From Acidobacteriota bacterium (lineage in GTDB: Bacteria > Acidobacteriota > Vicinamibacteria > Marinacidobacterales > Marinacidobacteraceae): a stretch of DNA of 64,000 nucleotides. The notes beneath the pieces are model-generated. The model ran no database searches. It had not been told where the DNA came from and saw nothing but the letters and a program-made list of their open reading frames with translations. Both the position numbers and the translations under genes were made by a program. Below are positions 8,817-16,068 of the stretch, one piece after another (within the stretch, counting starts at the first letter, position 1; each line of letters begins with the position of its first letter). The stretch lies in assembly GCA_022828085.1 (NCBI GenBank), contig JAJEIY010000061.1, positions 18,466 through 82,465 on the forward strand, given 5' to 3'.

Positions 8817-9054
8817 GTAGGCGTTCCCGTTCTCGATCGTCCAGACAGTCAGCGCTCGTCCATTCCGCGATCTGGGCGTCGGAATAGCGTTCGCCGCCGC
8901 CGCGAACCGGGCTCAGCACGATCACCCCGTCGCGCTCCTCAAGTGTCACTCGATCGCCAACACCGATTCCTACCTGATCCCGTATCGCGGCGGGAAGCGT
9001 GATCCGACCTCGGCTGGACACGACGAGCGTTGTCGGACGGACGGGAGGATTCAC
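8758..9054 (-). CDS. AbrB/SpoVT-type (MazE/VapB-like) DNA-binding protein, no toxin partner
   Basis: A 98-residue protein whose first 50 residues form a swapped-hairpin AbrB domain (TLVVSSRGRITLPAAIRDQVGIGVGD, then VTLEERDGVIVLSPV). Such proteins are dimeric transition-state regulators or antitoxins of VapBC/MazEF pairs. The C-terminal half (YSDAQIAEWTSAD) resembles the toxin-wrapping tail of VapB antitoxins, but no PIN or MazF gene lies on either side: UbiD converges over the last 59 bases and an amino acid permease diverges upstream. It may be an orphan antitoxin or a local regulator of the divergent permease. The Arg/Gly-rich end that overlaps ubiD may be read-through of a once shorter gene. 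Confidence 0.8.
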   Translation of the reverse strand: MNPPVRPTTLVVSSRGRITLPAAIRDQVGIGVGDRVTLEERDGVIVLSPVRGGGERYSDAQIAEWTSADCLDDRERERLLRSLRAAVRRGPRGRPRGG

Positions 9055-9198
9055 GGCTGCTTCTCAGTGACGATCCTACTCTGGCCACCCCGAACCTCCG
9101 GGAAGGCCGGACGGCTCGTAACTTCGGGGCGGTCAGCCCGCGAGCGGCAAACCGAATGAGCACCTCCGCGAATCATTCGGCGATATGGTGAGCAGCCA

Positions 9199-10704
9199 AT
9201 GACGAACGGACCCGGCTCGAAGGAAGCCAGCTCCGGCACCGGGCTCGCCCGGAATCTCGGGCTCATGGGGCTCGCCGCCACCGGGATCTGCGCCATGCTC
9301 GGGGCGGCCATCAACGTGATGCCGTTCGCGCTCCTGCGGGGTATCCCGGAGATCGGGCCCTACGTCCTCCCGGCCTACGCCTTCGCCGCTCTCCCGGCCG
9401 TACTGGCGGCCCTCGCCTACGGCAGCCTGGGCTCGGCGATGCCTCGCGCGGGGGGCAGCTACGTGTACGCGAGCCGCGCGCTCAGTCCCTGGTGGGGGTT
9501 CATCGCCAGCTTCTCCCAGTGGTTCGGGCTGTCCATCGCCATCGGGGTGGTGTCGTACCTGCTCGTTCCCTTCATTCGCGACATGGCCGGCGCGCTGGGC
9601 TACTCCGCGGTTGCCGCAGCTCTCGAGCGCGGCCCGGTGCGGGTCGGCATCTCGATCGCCTTCCTCTGGACCTTCGTGCTGGTGAACGTGCGCGGGCTGA
9701 AGCTCTACGAGCGGACCCTGGTCCCCATGATGTTCCTGATGTTCGCGCTCGGCGGAGTCGTCATCGTCAGCGGCTTCGCCTTCGACCACGGGGACTTCGC
9801 CGCGGCGCTGATGGCGAGCGAGGGCCGGCCGGTCCCGGACGCGCCCGCCACGCCGCTCCAGCTGGTCCCGTTCGTGACCGCGGCCGTCGTGCTCTTCGCC
9901 ACCTTCATCGGGTTCGACTCGATCGCGCAGGCCGGCGGCGAGGCGAAGAATCCCGGCCGCAACATCCCGCTCGCCATCGGGATCGCGATCGCGTCGGTCG
10001 GCGGTTTCTATTTCCTCTTCACCGCCGCGATGTATCACGCCGTGCCGTGGCAGTTCGTCGCCGAGGAAGCGGCCGTCCGCGACGTGACCGCGCCGGGGCT
10101 GCTCGGCTACCTGTTGCCCGCGGCCGGCACCGCGGCGATCCTCGCCGGGGCCGCGGTGGCGCTCATCAACGACCTCCCCGCCATGCTGCTCGCCGTGTCC
10201 CGAATGATGTTCGCGTGGGCCGAGGACGGCATCTTCCCCAAGGGAGTGGCCGCCGTACACGGGAGCTTCCACACCCCGTGGGTGGCGATCCTGCTGAGCG
10301 GAACGATGGCGACGGTGGGGATTGTGGGAAGCCACCTCGCGGGCGACTTCTTCCTGGGGATCGACATCCTGGTGACGTCGATGCTCGTCAACTTCGGGCT
10401 CATCTGCCTCTCGCTGGTGACCCTCCCCCGCCGTAACCCGGACCTCGCGGGCGAGGTGAAGGTCCTGGGGAGGCCCGCGCAGGTGCTGGTCGGCGGCGGG
10501 GGCGCGGCGCTGCTGGGCCTGTTCCTGATCCTCCACATCGTGAAGGACCTCTCCACGGAGACCGCCGCCTGGTACTTCCACTCGACCTGGGTGTGGCTGC
10601 TGGTGATGGGTGTCGCCTCGCTCATCTATCTCCGCGAAATGGCGCGGCTCCGCCAGCGGGGAGTGGACACCGACCGTTTGTTCCGCACGTTGCCGCCCGG
10701 GTGA
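9199..10704 (+). CDS. APC-superfamily amino acid permease
   Basis: A 501-residue inner-membrane transporter with about 12 hydrophobic segments. The first helix carries the APC substrate motif (LMGLAATGICAMLGAAINVM, a GIG-like turn), and GFDSIAQAGGEAKNPGRNIP is the conserved stretch after helix 6 of amino acid/polyamine permeases. It should take up an amino acid or amine by proton or sodium coupling; the substrate cannot be told. The start ATG 9199 has only a weak upstream ribosome site. Its stop overlaps the start of the next gene (GTGA at 10701-10704), so the permease and the aldo/keto reductase-Rid fusion are probably translated together and act on the same compound. Confidence 0.88.
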   Translation: MTNGPGSKEASSGTGLARNLGLMGLAATGICAMLGAAINVMPFALLRGIPEIGPYVLPAYAFAALPAVLAALAYGSLGSAMPRAGGSYVYASRALSPWWGFIASFSQWFGLSIAIGVVSYLLVPFIRDMAGALGYSAVAAALERGPVRVGISIAFLWTFVLVNVRGLKLYERTLVPMMFLMFALGGVVIVSGFAFDHGDFAAALMASEGRPVPDAPATPLQLVPFVTAAVVLFATFIGFDSIAQAGGEAKNPGRNIPLAIGIAIASVGGFYFLFTAAMYHAVPWQFVAEEAAVRDVTAPGLLGYLLPAAGTAAILAGAAVALINDLPAMLLAVSRMMFAWAEDGIFPKGVAAVHGSFHTPWVAILLSGTMATVGIVGSHLAGDFFLGIDILVTSMLVNFGLICLSLVTLPRRNPDLAGEVKVLGRPAQVLVGGGGAALLGLFLILHIVKDLSTETAAWYFHSTWVWLLVMGVASLIYLREMARLRQRGVDTDRLFRTLPPG

Positions 10705-12116
10705 GCGCGGCGGTGGAACGGACCCGGCTCGCCGCCGGGCTGGAGGTGTCCCGGGTCCTGACCGGTCTGTGGCAGGTCGCCGACCAGGAGCGGGACGGCG
10801 CCGCGCTCGAAACCGAGCGGGCGGCCCGGGCGCTCGAACCCGCGGTGGACGCCGGCTTCACCACCGTGGACGTGGCGGATCACTACGGATCCGCCGAACT
10901 CATCGCCGGCGCGCTTCGGAAACGCCGTCCCGGGGTCCAGGTGCTGACCAAGTGGGTTCCGGAACCCGGGATTTCGTCCCGGCAGGAGGTCGAAGCCGCG
11001 GTCCGGCGCTCACTCGACCGCATCGGGACCGATCGGCTCGACGCGCTCCAGTTCCACGCCTGGAGCTATCCCGATCCGGGCTGGCTGGACTGCCTTTTCC
11101 ACCTGACGGAGATCCGGGCCGAGGGACGGATCGGCCATCTCGGAGTCACGAACTTCGACGCGGTCCATCTTGATCTTGCGCTCCGGAGCGGCATCCCCAT
11201 TGTCTCGAACCAGGTCTGTTACTCGCTCGTCGACCGCCGGCCGGCGGGACGGATGACCGACGTGTGCCGCACGCACGGGATCGGGATGCTGGTCTATGGA
11301 ACCCTTGCCGGCGGATTGCTGAGCGATCGCTGGCTCGGCGTTGCCGAGCCTCCGATCGACGACTCGCTCACCTGGTCGCAGATGAAGTACCGCCGTTTCA
11401 TCGACCAGGCCGGTGGCTGGGACCGCTTCCAGGCGGTGCTGCGCGCCGCGCGCCGGGTCGCGGACCGCTACGCGGTGTCCATCGCCAATGTCGCGGTGCG
11501 CTGCGTGCTGGAACAGCCTGCCGTGGCCGGGGTGATCCTGGGAGCCCGTCCCGGGGAGCGAACCCATCTCGCGGACAACCAGCGGCTCTTCGATTTCGCG
11601 CTCGACGGGCGGTCTCGGGCGGAGCTTGCCGAGGCGCAGGCCGGCCTCGACCCGATTCCCGGCGACTGCGGCGACGAGTACCGGCGGCCGCCGTACCTGA
11701 CCGCGTCGGGAGACCTCCACCACCACGTCACCCACTTCCCGGCGCCCTACGCGGCGCGGACCACGGAGCGCGGCGTCGAACTGGATCCGGACGCCGGCTT
11801 CCGGGAAGCGGTCCGCACCGGGCCCGGCATCCGGATTGCCGGGGTCACTCCGGCCCATCGCGACCGCCTCATCGGCGGAGACAGCATCCGGGCGCAGACG
11901 CACTTCGCCCTCGACCGGGCGGAGGGCGCCCTCCAGTCGCTCGACGCCGAGATGGCGCACGCCGTTCGGGTCGAGGCGCGCACCCACGAGAAAGATTGGC
12001 CGGACGTACAGGCGGTCTTTCGCGAACGCCTCCCGTCAACCGCCGATGTCGCTCGCGCTCCGGGGCAGCCCTCGCACCCTCACCCCATCGAAATCGACGT
12101 CGAAGCGCGGACTTGA
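10701..12116 (+). CDS. Aldo/keto reductase fused to a C-terminal Rid (YjgF/UK114) domain
   Basis: A two-domain protein of 471 residues. Residues 1-320 form an aldo/keto reductase barrel with the catalytic tetrad readable as Asp57, Tyr62 (VADHYG), Lys84 (LTKW) and His119 (LQFHAW), and a GVILGARPGERTHLADN dinucleotide site near 279-293. Residues about 360-471 look like a complete Rid domain: FREAVRTGPGIRIAGVTP, GGDSIRAQTHFALDRAEGAL, HAVRVEARTHEKDWPDVQAV and the final strand PIEIDVEAR. The Arg that hydrolyses imines in RidA (Arg105 in E. coli) falls by hand alignment on Thr447, so this domain may bind ligand rather than hydrolyse enamines. It is coupled to the upstream permease by a GTGA overlap. 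The substrate is unknown; an imine or aldehyde derived from the transported amine is a reasonable guess. Confidence 0.85.
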   Translation: MSAAVERTRLAAGLEVSRVLTGLWQVADQERDGAALETERAARALEPAVDAGFTTVDVADHYGSAELIAGALRKRRPGVQVLTKWVPEPGISSRQEVEAAVRRSLDRIGTDRLDALQFHAWSYPDPGWLDCLFHLTEIRAEGRIGHLGVTNFDAVHLDLALRSGIPIVSNQVCYSLVDRRPAGRMTDVCRTHGIGMLVYGTLAGGLLSDRWLGVAEPPIDDSLTWSQMKYRRFIDQAGGWDRFQAVLRAARRVADRYAVSIANVAVRCVLEQPAVAGVILGARPGERTHLADNQRLFDFALDGRSRAELAEAQAGLDPIPGDCGDEYRRPPYLTASGDLHHHVTHFPAPYAARTTERGVELDPDAGFREAVRTGPGIRIAGVTPAHRDRLIGGDSIRAQTHFALDRAEGALQSLDAEMAHAVRVEARTHEKDWPDVQAVFRERLPSTADVARAPGQPSHPHPIEIDVEART

Positions 12117-12170
12117 CTCGACAGGGTCACGCCCGCCGGCTTCGCCCGCAGATCGCCGCCCGGGATCGTG

Positions 12171-12230
12171 GCGCAGCGGCTTGGAACGCCGGTCTCCGAC
12201 CGGCACAGCCCGCCGCAGGCGGGCGGCGGG
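12171..12230. repeat. Family C dispersed palindrome (GCCGGTCTCCGACCGGC core)
   Basis: The 182-base gap between the reductase fusion and arsI holds a short hairpin, AACGCCGGTCTCCGACCGGC, preceded by GCGGCTTGG, then a second hairpin GCCCGCCGCAGGCGGGC. The same core recurs in at least seven other gaps of this window in either orientation. No gene is seen here. Confidence 0.7.
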
Positions 12231-12298
12231 ACGGCCCGCGACCGCCCGGATGGCGTCCGTATCGGCGTGATTCCTGTTGAAACCTCCGCCACCGCCCC

Positions 12299-12739
12299 TC
12301 AGGTACAGCAGACCCCTTCGGCCCCCTCCGCCCCCACGTCGGCCCCGTCCGTCGAAATCACGACGTTCTGCAACTGCTCCGCGTCCCCCGACTTCACGTA
12401 CCACTCCCAGCGCGCCCCATCGGGATCCGTCACCCAGGTCTCCGTCTTCTGGGCGTAACAGCACTCGGTGTCGTCCACCCCCGTCGTCTCGAGCCCCGAT
12501 TCCCGGAGCCGCCCTTCGGCCGCCCGTACCTGGCGGGCCGCCTCCACCTCCACCCCGAGGTGGTTGATCGTGGCCCCCTGCGGACCTTCGAAGAGGACGA
12601 GCTTCAACGGGGGATCGGCGATGGCGAAGTTCGCGTAGCCCGGTTTCACCTTGGCCGGCTCCGTCGCGAACATCCGCGAGTAGAAGTCAATCGCCTTCTC
12701 GAGGTCCGTCACATTGAGGGCAAGTTGCAGTCGGGACAC
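12299..12739 (-). CDS. arsI: ArsI/CadI family C-As lyase (vicinal oxygen chelate enzyme)
   Basis: ArsI is a non-haem Fe(II) dioxygenase that cleaves the carbon-arsenic bond of trivalent organoarsenicals such as methylarsenite. In this 146-residue protein the substrate-binding pair Cys93-Cys94 (TECCYAQ) and likely metal ligands Gln5, His60 (INHLGVEV) and Glu112 (RWEWYV) are all present, and the chain ends in a second vicinal pair (VCCT), as in many ArsI/CadI proteins. The GTG at 12739 is chosen because the vicinal-oxygen-chelate fold begins at RLQLALNV; it overlaps arsR by 53 bases. The two genes form an operon whose operator lies before arsR. Cadmium-induced CadI homologues look similar, so the inducing metalloid is inferred. 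Confidence 0.88.
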   Translation of the reverse strand: MSRLQLALNVTDLEKAIDFYSRMFATEPAKVKPGYANFAIADPPLKLVLFEGPQGATINHLGVEVEAARQVRAAEGRLRESGLETTGVDDTECCYAQKTETWVTDPDGARWEWYVKSGDAEQLQNVVISTDGADVGAEGAEGVCCT

Positions 12740-13073
12740 AGTCCGTTTCCTCCGTCGTTTGGGCCGAGGGCGCACCCGTGCAGCACTCGGCAGTCAGAAA
12801 GTCCATGAGCTGGGTCATGGCGGCGAAGTCAGGACGCGAACGCACCTCACGTCCCCGCTGCTCCTGCTCCACGAGACCGGCCCGGGTCAGGCAGGCGAGG
12901 TGGTGGGCGAGCGTGGAAGCGGGCGTGCCGAGCGCCCGGATGAGCGTCCCCACCGGGAGTCCGGGCTGACCCGCGCGCACCAGCAACCGGTAGAGCCTGA
13001 GACGCGTCGGGTTCCCGAGCGCACCCAGACTCGCCGCCGCGAGTTGCTCATTCAGCGGGGTCGTTGTCGCCAT
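12687..13073 (-). CDS. arsR: ArsR-family metalloid-responsive repressor
   Basis: A winged-helix repressor of 128 residues with the ArsR core LGALGNPTRLRLYRLLV, recognition helix STLAHHLACLTRAGLVEQ and wing REVRSRP. It lacks the classical ELCVCDL metal motif; instead a vicinal Cys pair (TAECC) follows the wing, with three more Cys in the tail, so As(III) is probably sensed there as in the atypical ArsR regulators that accompany organoarsenical genes. ATG 13073 is preferred because the -10-like TATAGT ends 9 bases before it, although ATG 13079 is in frame too. The gene overlaps arsI and an inverted repeat covers its promoter, indicating autoregulation. Confidence 0.9.
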   Translation of the reverse strand: MATTTPLNEQLAAASLGALGNPTRLRLYRLLVRAGQPGLPVGTLIRALGTPASTLAHHLACLTRAGLVEQEQRGREVRSRPDFAAMTQLMDFLTAECCTGAPSAQTTEETDCVPTATCPQCDGPREGD

Positions 13074-13079
13074 GATCAT

Positions 13080-13099
13080 ATAACTATATCACTAGTTAT
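13080..13099 (-). promoter_or_regulatory. ArsR operator: ATAACTA-N6-TAGTTAT inverted repeat over -10 box
   Basis: A perfect 7-base inverted repeat with a 6-base spacer lies immediately upstream of arsR in a conspicuously AT-rich island. On the minus strand the hexamer TATAGT (13088-13083) sits inside it, so repressor binding would block RNA polymerase. Arm length and spacing are as known for ArsR operators. The function is inferred from position and symmetry. Confidence 0.75.
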
Positions 13100-13152
13100 T
13101 TCGTTCCGCGATTGTGCGTTGGTTCCGTCCAGGCCTTGACGGCGCCGAGCCC

Positions 13153-13473
13153 CTAGCCCCTCGGTTCTTCGGGACGGGCGTCCCCGGACAAGGCGTCCCC
13201 GTCGGGTCGCTCCCGCAGCAGCAGCACTCCCTCGATCCGCGAAACACGCTGTTCCAGGCTGGTCAACCTCTCCTCGAGGCGATCGATACGGGCCTCGAGG
13301 CGATCCATGCGGGCCTCGAGGCGATCCATACGAGCCTCGAGGCGAACCTCCAGGCGATCCATGCGCGTTTCCAGGCGGTCGATCCGCTCGAAACCGAACG
13401 CGGCGATGGTGAGGTTCATCACCGCCATGAAGACCCCGAGCGACACGAACGGAATCCACTCTCTCCTCTTCAC
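13153..13473 (-). CDS. Small membrane protein with heptad coiled coil (MDRLEAR repeats)
   Basis: A 106-residue protein I cannot name. One transmembrane segment at about residues 6-26 (FVSLGVFMAVMNLTIAAFGF) is followed by about 50 residues of perfect heptads, RIDRLETRMDRLEVRLEARM and so on, encoded by 21-base tandem units. The coil would project into cytoplasm or periplasm and oligomerise. The GTG at 13473 is preferred because GGAGG lies 4 bases before it; an ATG at 13518 is in frame. Similar short TM-plus-coil proteins are common and mostly uncharacterised. The repeated heptads probably expand and contract by slippage. A decayed protein of related design is seen near 35.2 kb. Confidence 0.65.
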   Translation of the reverse strand: MKRREWIPFVSLGVFMAVMNLTIAAFGFERIDRLETRMDRLEVRLEARMDRLEARMDRLEARIDRLEERLTSLEQRVSRIEGVLLLRERPDGDALSGDARPEEPRG

Positions 13474-13616
13474 ACTGCCTCCAGCCGGTTCCCGGCCGTC
13501 GAGCCCCTGCGGGCTCATTGAGTTGTCAAGTGTCAAGGTGTTCCGCCCGCGTTGCGGACGCATCAAGCTCCTCGCGACCCAGCGCCGGGAGTCTACCGCC
13601 GCAACGCGGCGGCGGC

Positions 13617-14684
13617 TTACACGACCGCCGGTTCCAGCAGCCGGATCGTGCCCCGGTCCGCGTCCATCTCGGCGCGGCCGCCGATGGGAAGCGTGAACTG
13701 CTCGGGGATGTGCCCGATCATGCTCCCCCGGAAGGCCGGGATGCCCAGTGGGGCGATGTGGTCTTCGAGCACCTGCTCCAGGGTGAGCGACCCGAAGCCG
13801 GATCCAGGATCGCAGTCGGTGCAGCGGCCGAAGATGAATCCGGCGATCCGGTCGAGGACTCCGGCGAGCTTCAGGGTGGTCATCATCCGGTCCACGCGGT
13901 AGACCGCCTCGTCCACGTCCTCGAGGAAGAGGATCGCCCCGGTGAAATCCGGCAGGAATTCGGATCCCATGATCGCGGTCAGGACGGTCAGGTTGCCGCC
14001 GAGGAGAGGCCCGGACACCCGCCCGCCGGTGATGGTGCGGACCCGGTGGTCCCGGGGCACGATGTGATCCCCGGGATCGTCGACCGGATTCTCGAGCAGG
14101 TCCGCTTCACCTTCCATCAGCGTCCGGCGGAAGTGTTCGGTCGCAAAGCGGTTCCCCGGGCCGGGACCGTGCATGACGATCAGCCCCGTCTTCGCATGGA
14201 CCCCGGTGAGGAGCGCGGTGGCGTCGCTGTAGCCGAGCAGGACCTTGGGATTCGCCCGGATCACGTCGTAGTCGAGGAGCGGCAGGACCCGCGCCGAACC
14301 CCAGCCGCCCCGGGCGAAGATGCCCTTGACCTCGGGATCGGCGAAGAACTCCATGATGTCCGCCGCCCGCTCCGCGTCGCTCCCGGCGAAGTAGCCGCGC
14401 CGCCGGTAGTAGTTCGATCCGAGCCGCGGTTCAAGCCCGACCGCCCGGAAGGCGTCGGCGAAGATCTCCGTCGGGTCGGTCTCGAAGGCGGCGGTCGCGG
14501 GGCTGACCAGACCGAAGACGTCACCGGGCTGGATGCGGGGCGGCCGGATCACGGCCGGCTGCACAAGACGTGTGGATGCCACGAGGGGTGTGGCAGCCAC
14601 CGTCCCAAGCACGGATAGCGCAGTTCGCCGCGAAATCTTGGGACCCACTGGATCGGTCTCTACGTCTTCCCTTTCATCTGCCAC
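13617..14684 (-). CDS. S66 family serine peptidase (LD-carboxypeptidase/MccF-like), Tat-exported
   Basis: A 355-residue enzyme of the LdcA/MccF family. The twin-arginine signal SRRTALSVLGTVAATP (Arg19-Arg20) implies folded export to the periplasm. The catalytic triad is readable: Ser153 in GYSDAT, Glu255 in LFLEDVDE and His325 in MIGHIPEQ. LD-carboxypeptidases trim tetrapeptides to tripeptides in peptidoglycan recycling, which fits the amgK/murU genes of this genome; MccF relatives instead destroy peptide-nucleotide toxins. Periplasmic rather than cytoplasmic location favours cell-wall trimming. Its start overlaps the end of the upstream nuclease gene by 25 bases, an odd pairing. Confidence 0.87.
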   Translation of the reverse strand: MADEREDVETDPVGPKISRRTALSVLGTVAATPLVASTRLVQPAVIRPPRIQPGDVFGLVSPATAAFETDPTEIFADAFRAVGLEPRLGSNYYRRRGYFAGSDAERAADIMEFFADPEVKGIFARGGWGSARVLPLLDYDVIRANPKVLLGYSDATALLTGVHAKTGLIVMHGPGPGNRFATEHFRRTLMEGEADLLENPVDDPGDHIVPRDHRVRTITGGRVSGPLLGGNLTVLTAIMGSEFLPDFTGAILFLEDVDEAVYRVDRMMTTLKLAGVLDRIAGFIFGRCTDCDPGSGFGSLTLEQVLEDHIAPLGIPAFRGSMIGHIPEQFTLPIGGRAEMDADRGTIRLLEPAVV

Positions 14685-15817
14685 GTGAACTGGCCCGCGG
14701 TCAGACCGGCGACCTCACGCGCTCTTCTGAGCTGGTCGTTCTTGGTTCGCGTGGACGAGTGTGTCCCCAGCCACCAGCCTCCGGGCAGTTTTTCCACTGA
14801 GCGCAGAACGGCGGCGGCACTGTCCTGAGGATAGATCTGTTTGCGATCACGGGAAAGAAAGCTCCGCTTTCTACCGGCCAAGAGGGGGGCCAGCCGCGCG
14901 TACAACCCAGGATCACGTTTGCCCAGGGCCGTTAGGACGCCTACTAGGACATCCTTGTCCCTTTGGCAAGAGAACTCGCGTCCAAAGAGGGTGAACGAGG
15001 GTGACTCTGGTCGGGGATCGAGGGGCGTCTGTGCCTTCGCACCGGGGTTCTTTGCCGTCCCCACCTGCCCGGCTCCTTGAGCGGGCGTCAGTGTCGATCG
15101 TGATGGACTACGCCGGGCCCTCGCGGCGGATTCCGGCGGCGCCGCGTGGGCGAACTGTTTGCTCAGGAAACTGCGTACTCGCTCCTCGTCCGGCCGAATG
15201 CCGCAGCATCGTTCCACTTCATCGGCAAACAGTCTCACGACACGCGGGTCTGCCTCCCTGATGAGGGCGTGCCAGACTGGCGCGAACTGCTGCTTCGCCA
15301 CAATCTGTTGCTGATATGCGGCGTAGTCGTGGCGGGCAGCCTCTTCGAACTGTCCCGAAGTAACCGCATTGAACGCCAGGTAACGGTTGAGCACGCTGGC
15401 ACACTCTGACGCTTCATGGTCCACGAGGTCCGACACAGCGAAGCGTCTTTGCGCGTAGTTCCCTCTGCCAGCCGGCCAATAGAAGTTCCACGTCCGTCCG
15501 TCTGTCAGGACCGCGACCGGGACACCCTGTTTCAGGCAGTAGTCGAAGAGTTGATCTTCTCCGCTCGTGGATGCCTTCCCCACATCCTTGACCTCAATCA
15601 GCACTACGGCCCCAAACGGGTCGTGCAGCAACGCGTAGTCCACTTTCCGACTGCCGATCCTGAACTCGGCACTCACCCGAATGGGGTCATAGACGTCCCA
15701 GCCCAGTTGTTGCAAGAGGCGCATCACCACACCCCTGGACACCTGATCCTCGTTCGAGTAGGCGCCCCGGCGGAGCTTGTCGCGCACATCGACGATGGCG
15801 GCGATCAGATCGTCCAT
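14660..15817 (-). CDS. Solitary HsdR N-terminal-type PD-(D/E)XK nuclease
   Basis: A 385-residue protein whose first 180 residues match the type I restriction HsdR N-terminal nuclease fold: MDDLIAAIVDVRDKL, RIGSRKVDYALL (Asp60) and VVLIEVKD (Glu75, Lys77) give the D-ExK site, and GVPVAVLTDGRTWNFYWPAG is the conserved follow-up strand. There is no helicase part, and no HsdM/HsdS genes are nearby. A linker rich in Ala/Arg/Ser/Pro (about 230-270) leads to a C-terminal domain of unknown fold (ending LPGGWWLGTHSSTRTKN). The DNA is visibly less GC-rich than its neighbours, suggesting transfer. It may be a stand-alone defence or modification-sensing nuclease. It overlaps the S66 peptidase gene by 25 bases. 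Confidence 0.8.
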   Translation of the reverse strand: MDDLIAAIVDVRDKLRRGAYSNEDQVSRGVVMRLLQQLGWDVYDPIRVSAEFRIGSRKVDYALLHDPFGAVVLIEVKDVGKASTSGEDQLFDYCLKQGVPVAVLTDGRTWNFYWPAGRGNYAQRRFAVSDLVDHEASECASVLNRYLAFNAVTSGQFEEAARHDYAAYQQQIVAKQQFAPVWHALIREADPRVVRLFADEVERCCGIRPDEERVRSFLSKQFAHAAPPESAARARRSPSRSTLTPAQGAGQVGTAKNPGAKAQTPLDPRPESPSFTLFGREFSCQRDKDVLVGVLTALGKRDPGLYARLAPLLAGRKRSFLSRDRKQIYPQDSAAAVLRSVEKLPGGWWLGTHSSTRTKNDQLRRAREVAGLTAGQFTWQMKGKT

Positions 15818-15889
15818 CCTCTAGCTCCTCCGATCATCTGACCCGAACCGCGCTTGCCCGTAGTCCCCGCCGGGGGCATGGCACAGCAC

Positions 15890-16035
15890 TGCGGCGCTCG
15901 TTTCGCGCTCCCGCGCGATGCCGGCCGGAGGCCGGCGCTCCAAGCCGTTCTCGCCGTCGGCACGAACAGCGATACACGACCCCTGCGCCCCGCGGGCGCG
16001 CGGCGGTGCCGGTCTGAAGACCGGCGGTCCCTTCC
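15890..16035. repeat. Two family C palindromes in the gap before the BNR gene
   Basis: The 251-base gap between the nuclease and the BNR exoprotein holds GATGCCGGCCGGAGGCCGGC followed by GCTCCAAGCCG (15917-15946) and, about 60 bases on, GTGCCGGTCTGAAGACCGGC followed by GGTCCC (16006-16031). Both are stem-loops of the same family with the same flanking trinucleotide order. Nothing else is seen in the gap. Confidence 0.7.
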
Positions 16036-16068
16036 CGCACCGCCGTTCTCCCTGACGGCGCCGCGCCG

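Noticed and set aside
13270..13400. CRISPR-like regular repeats near 13.3 kb
   Set aside because: The 21-base units are contiguous and in frame with a heptad coiled coil; there are no unique spacers and no cas genes.
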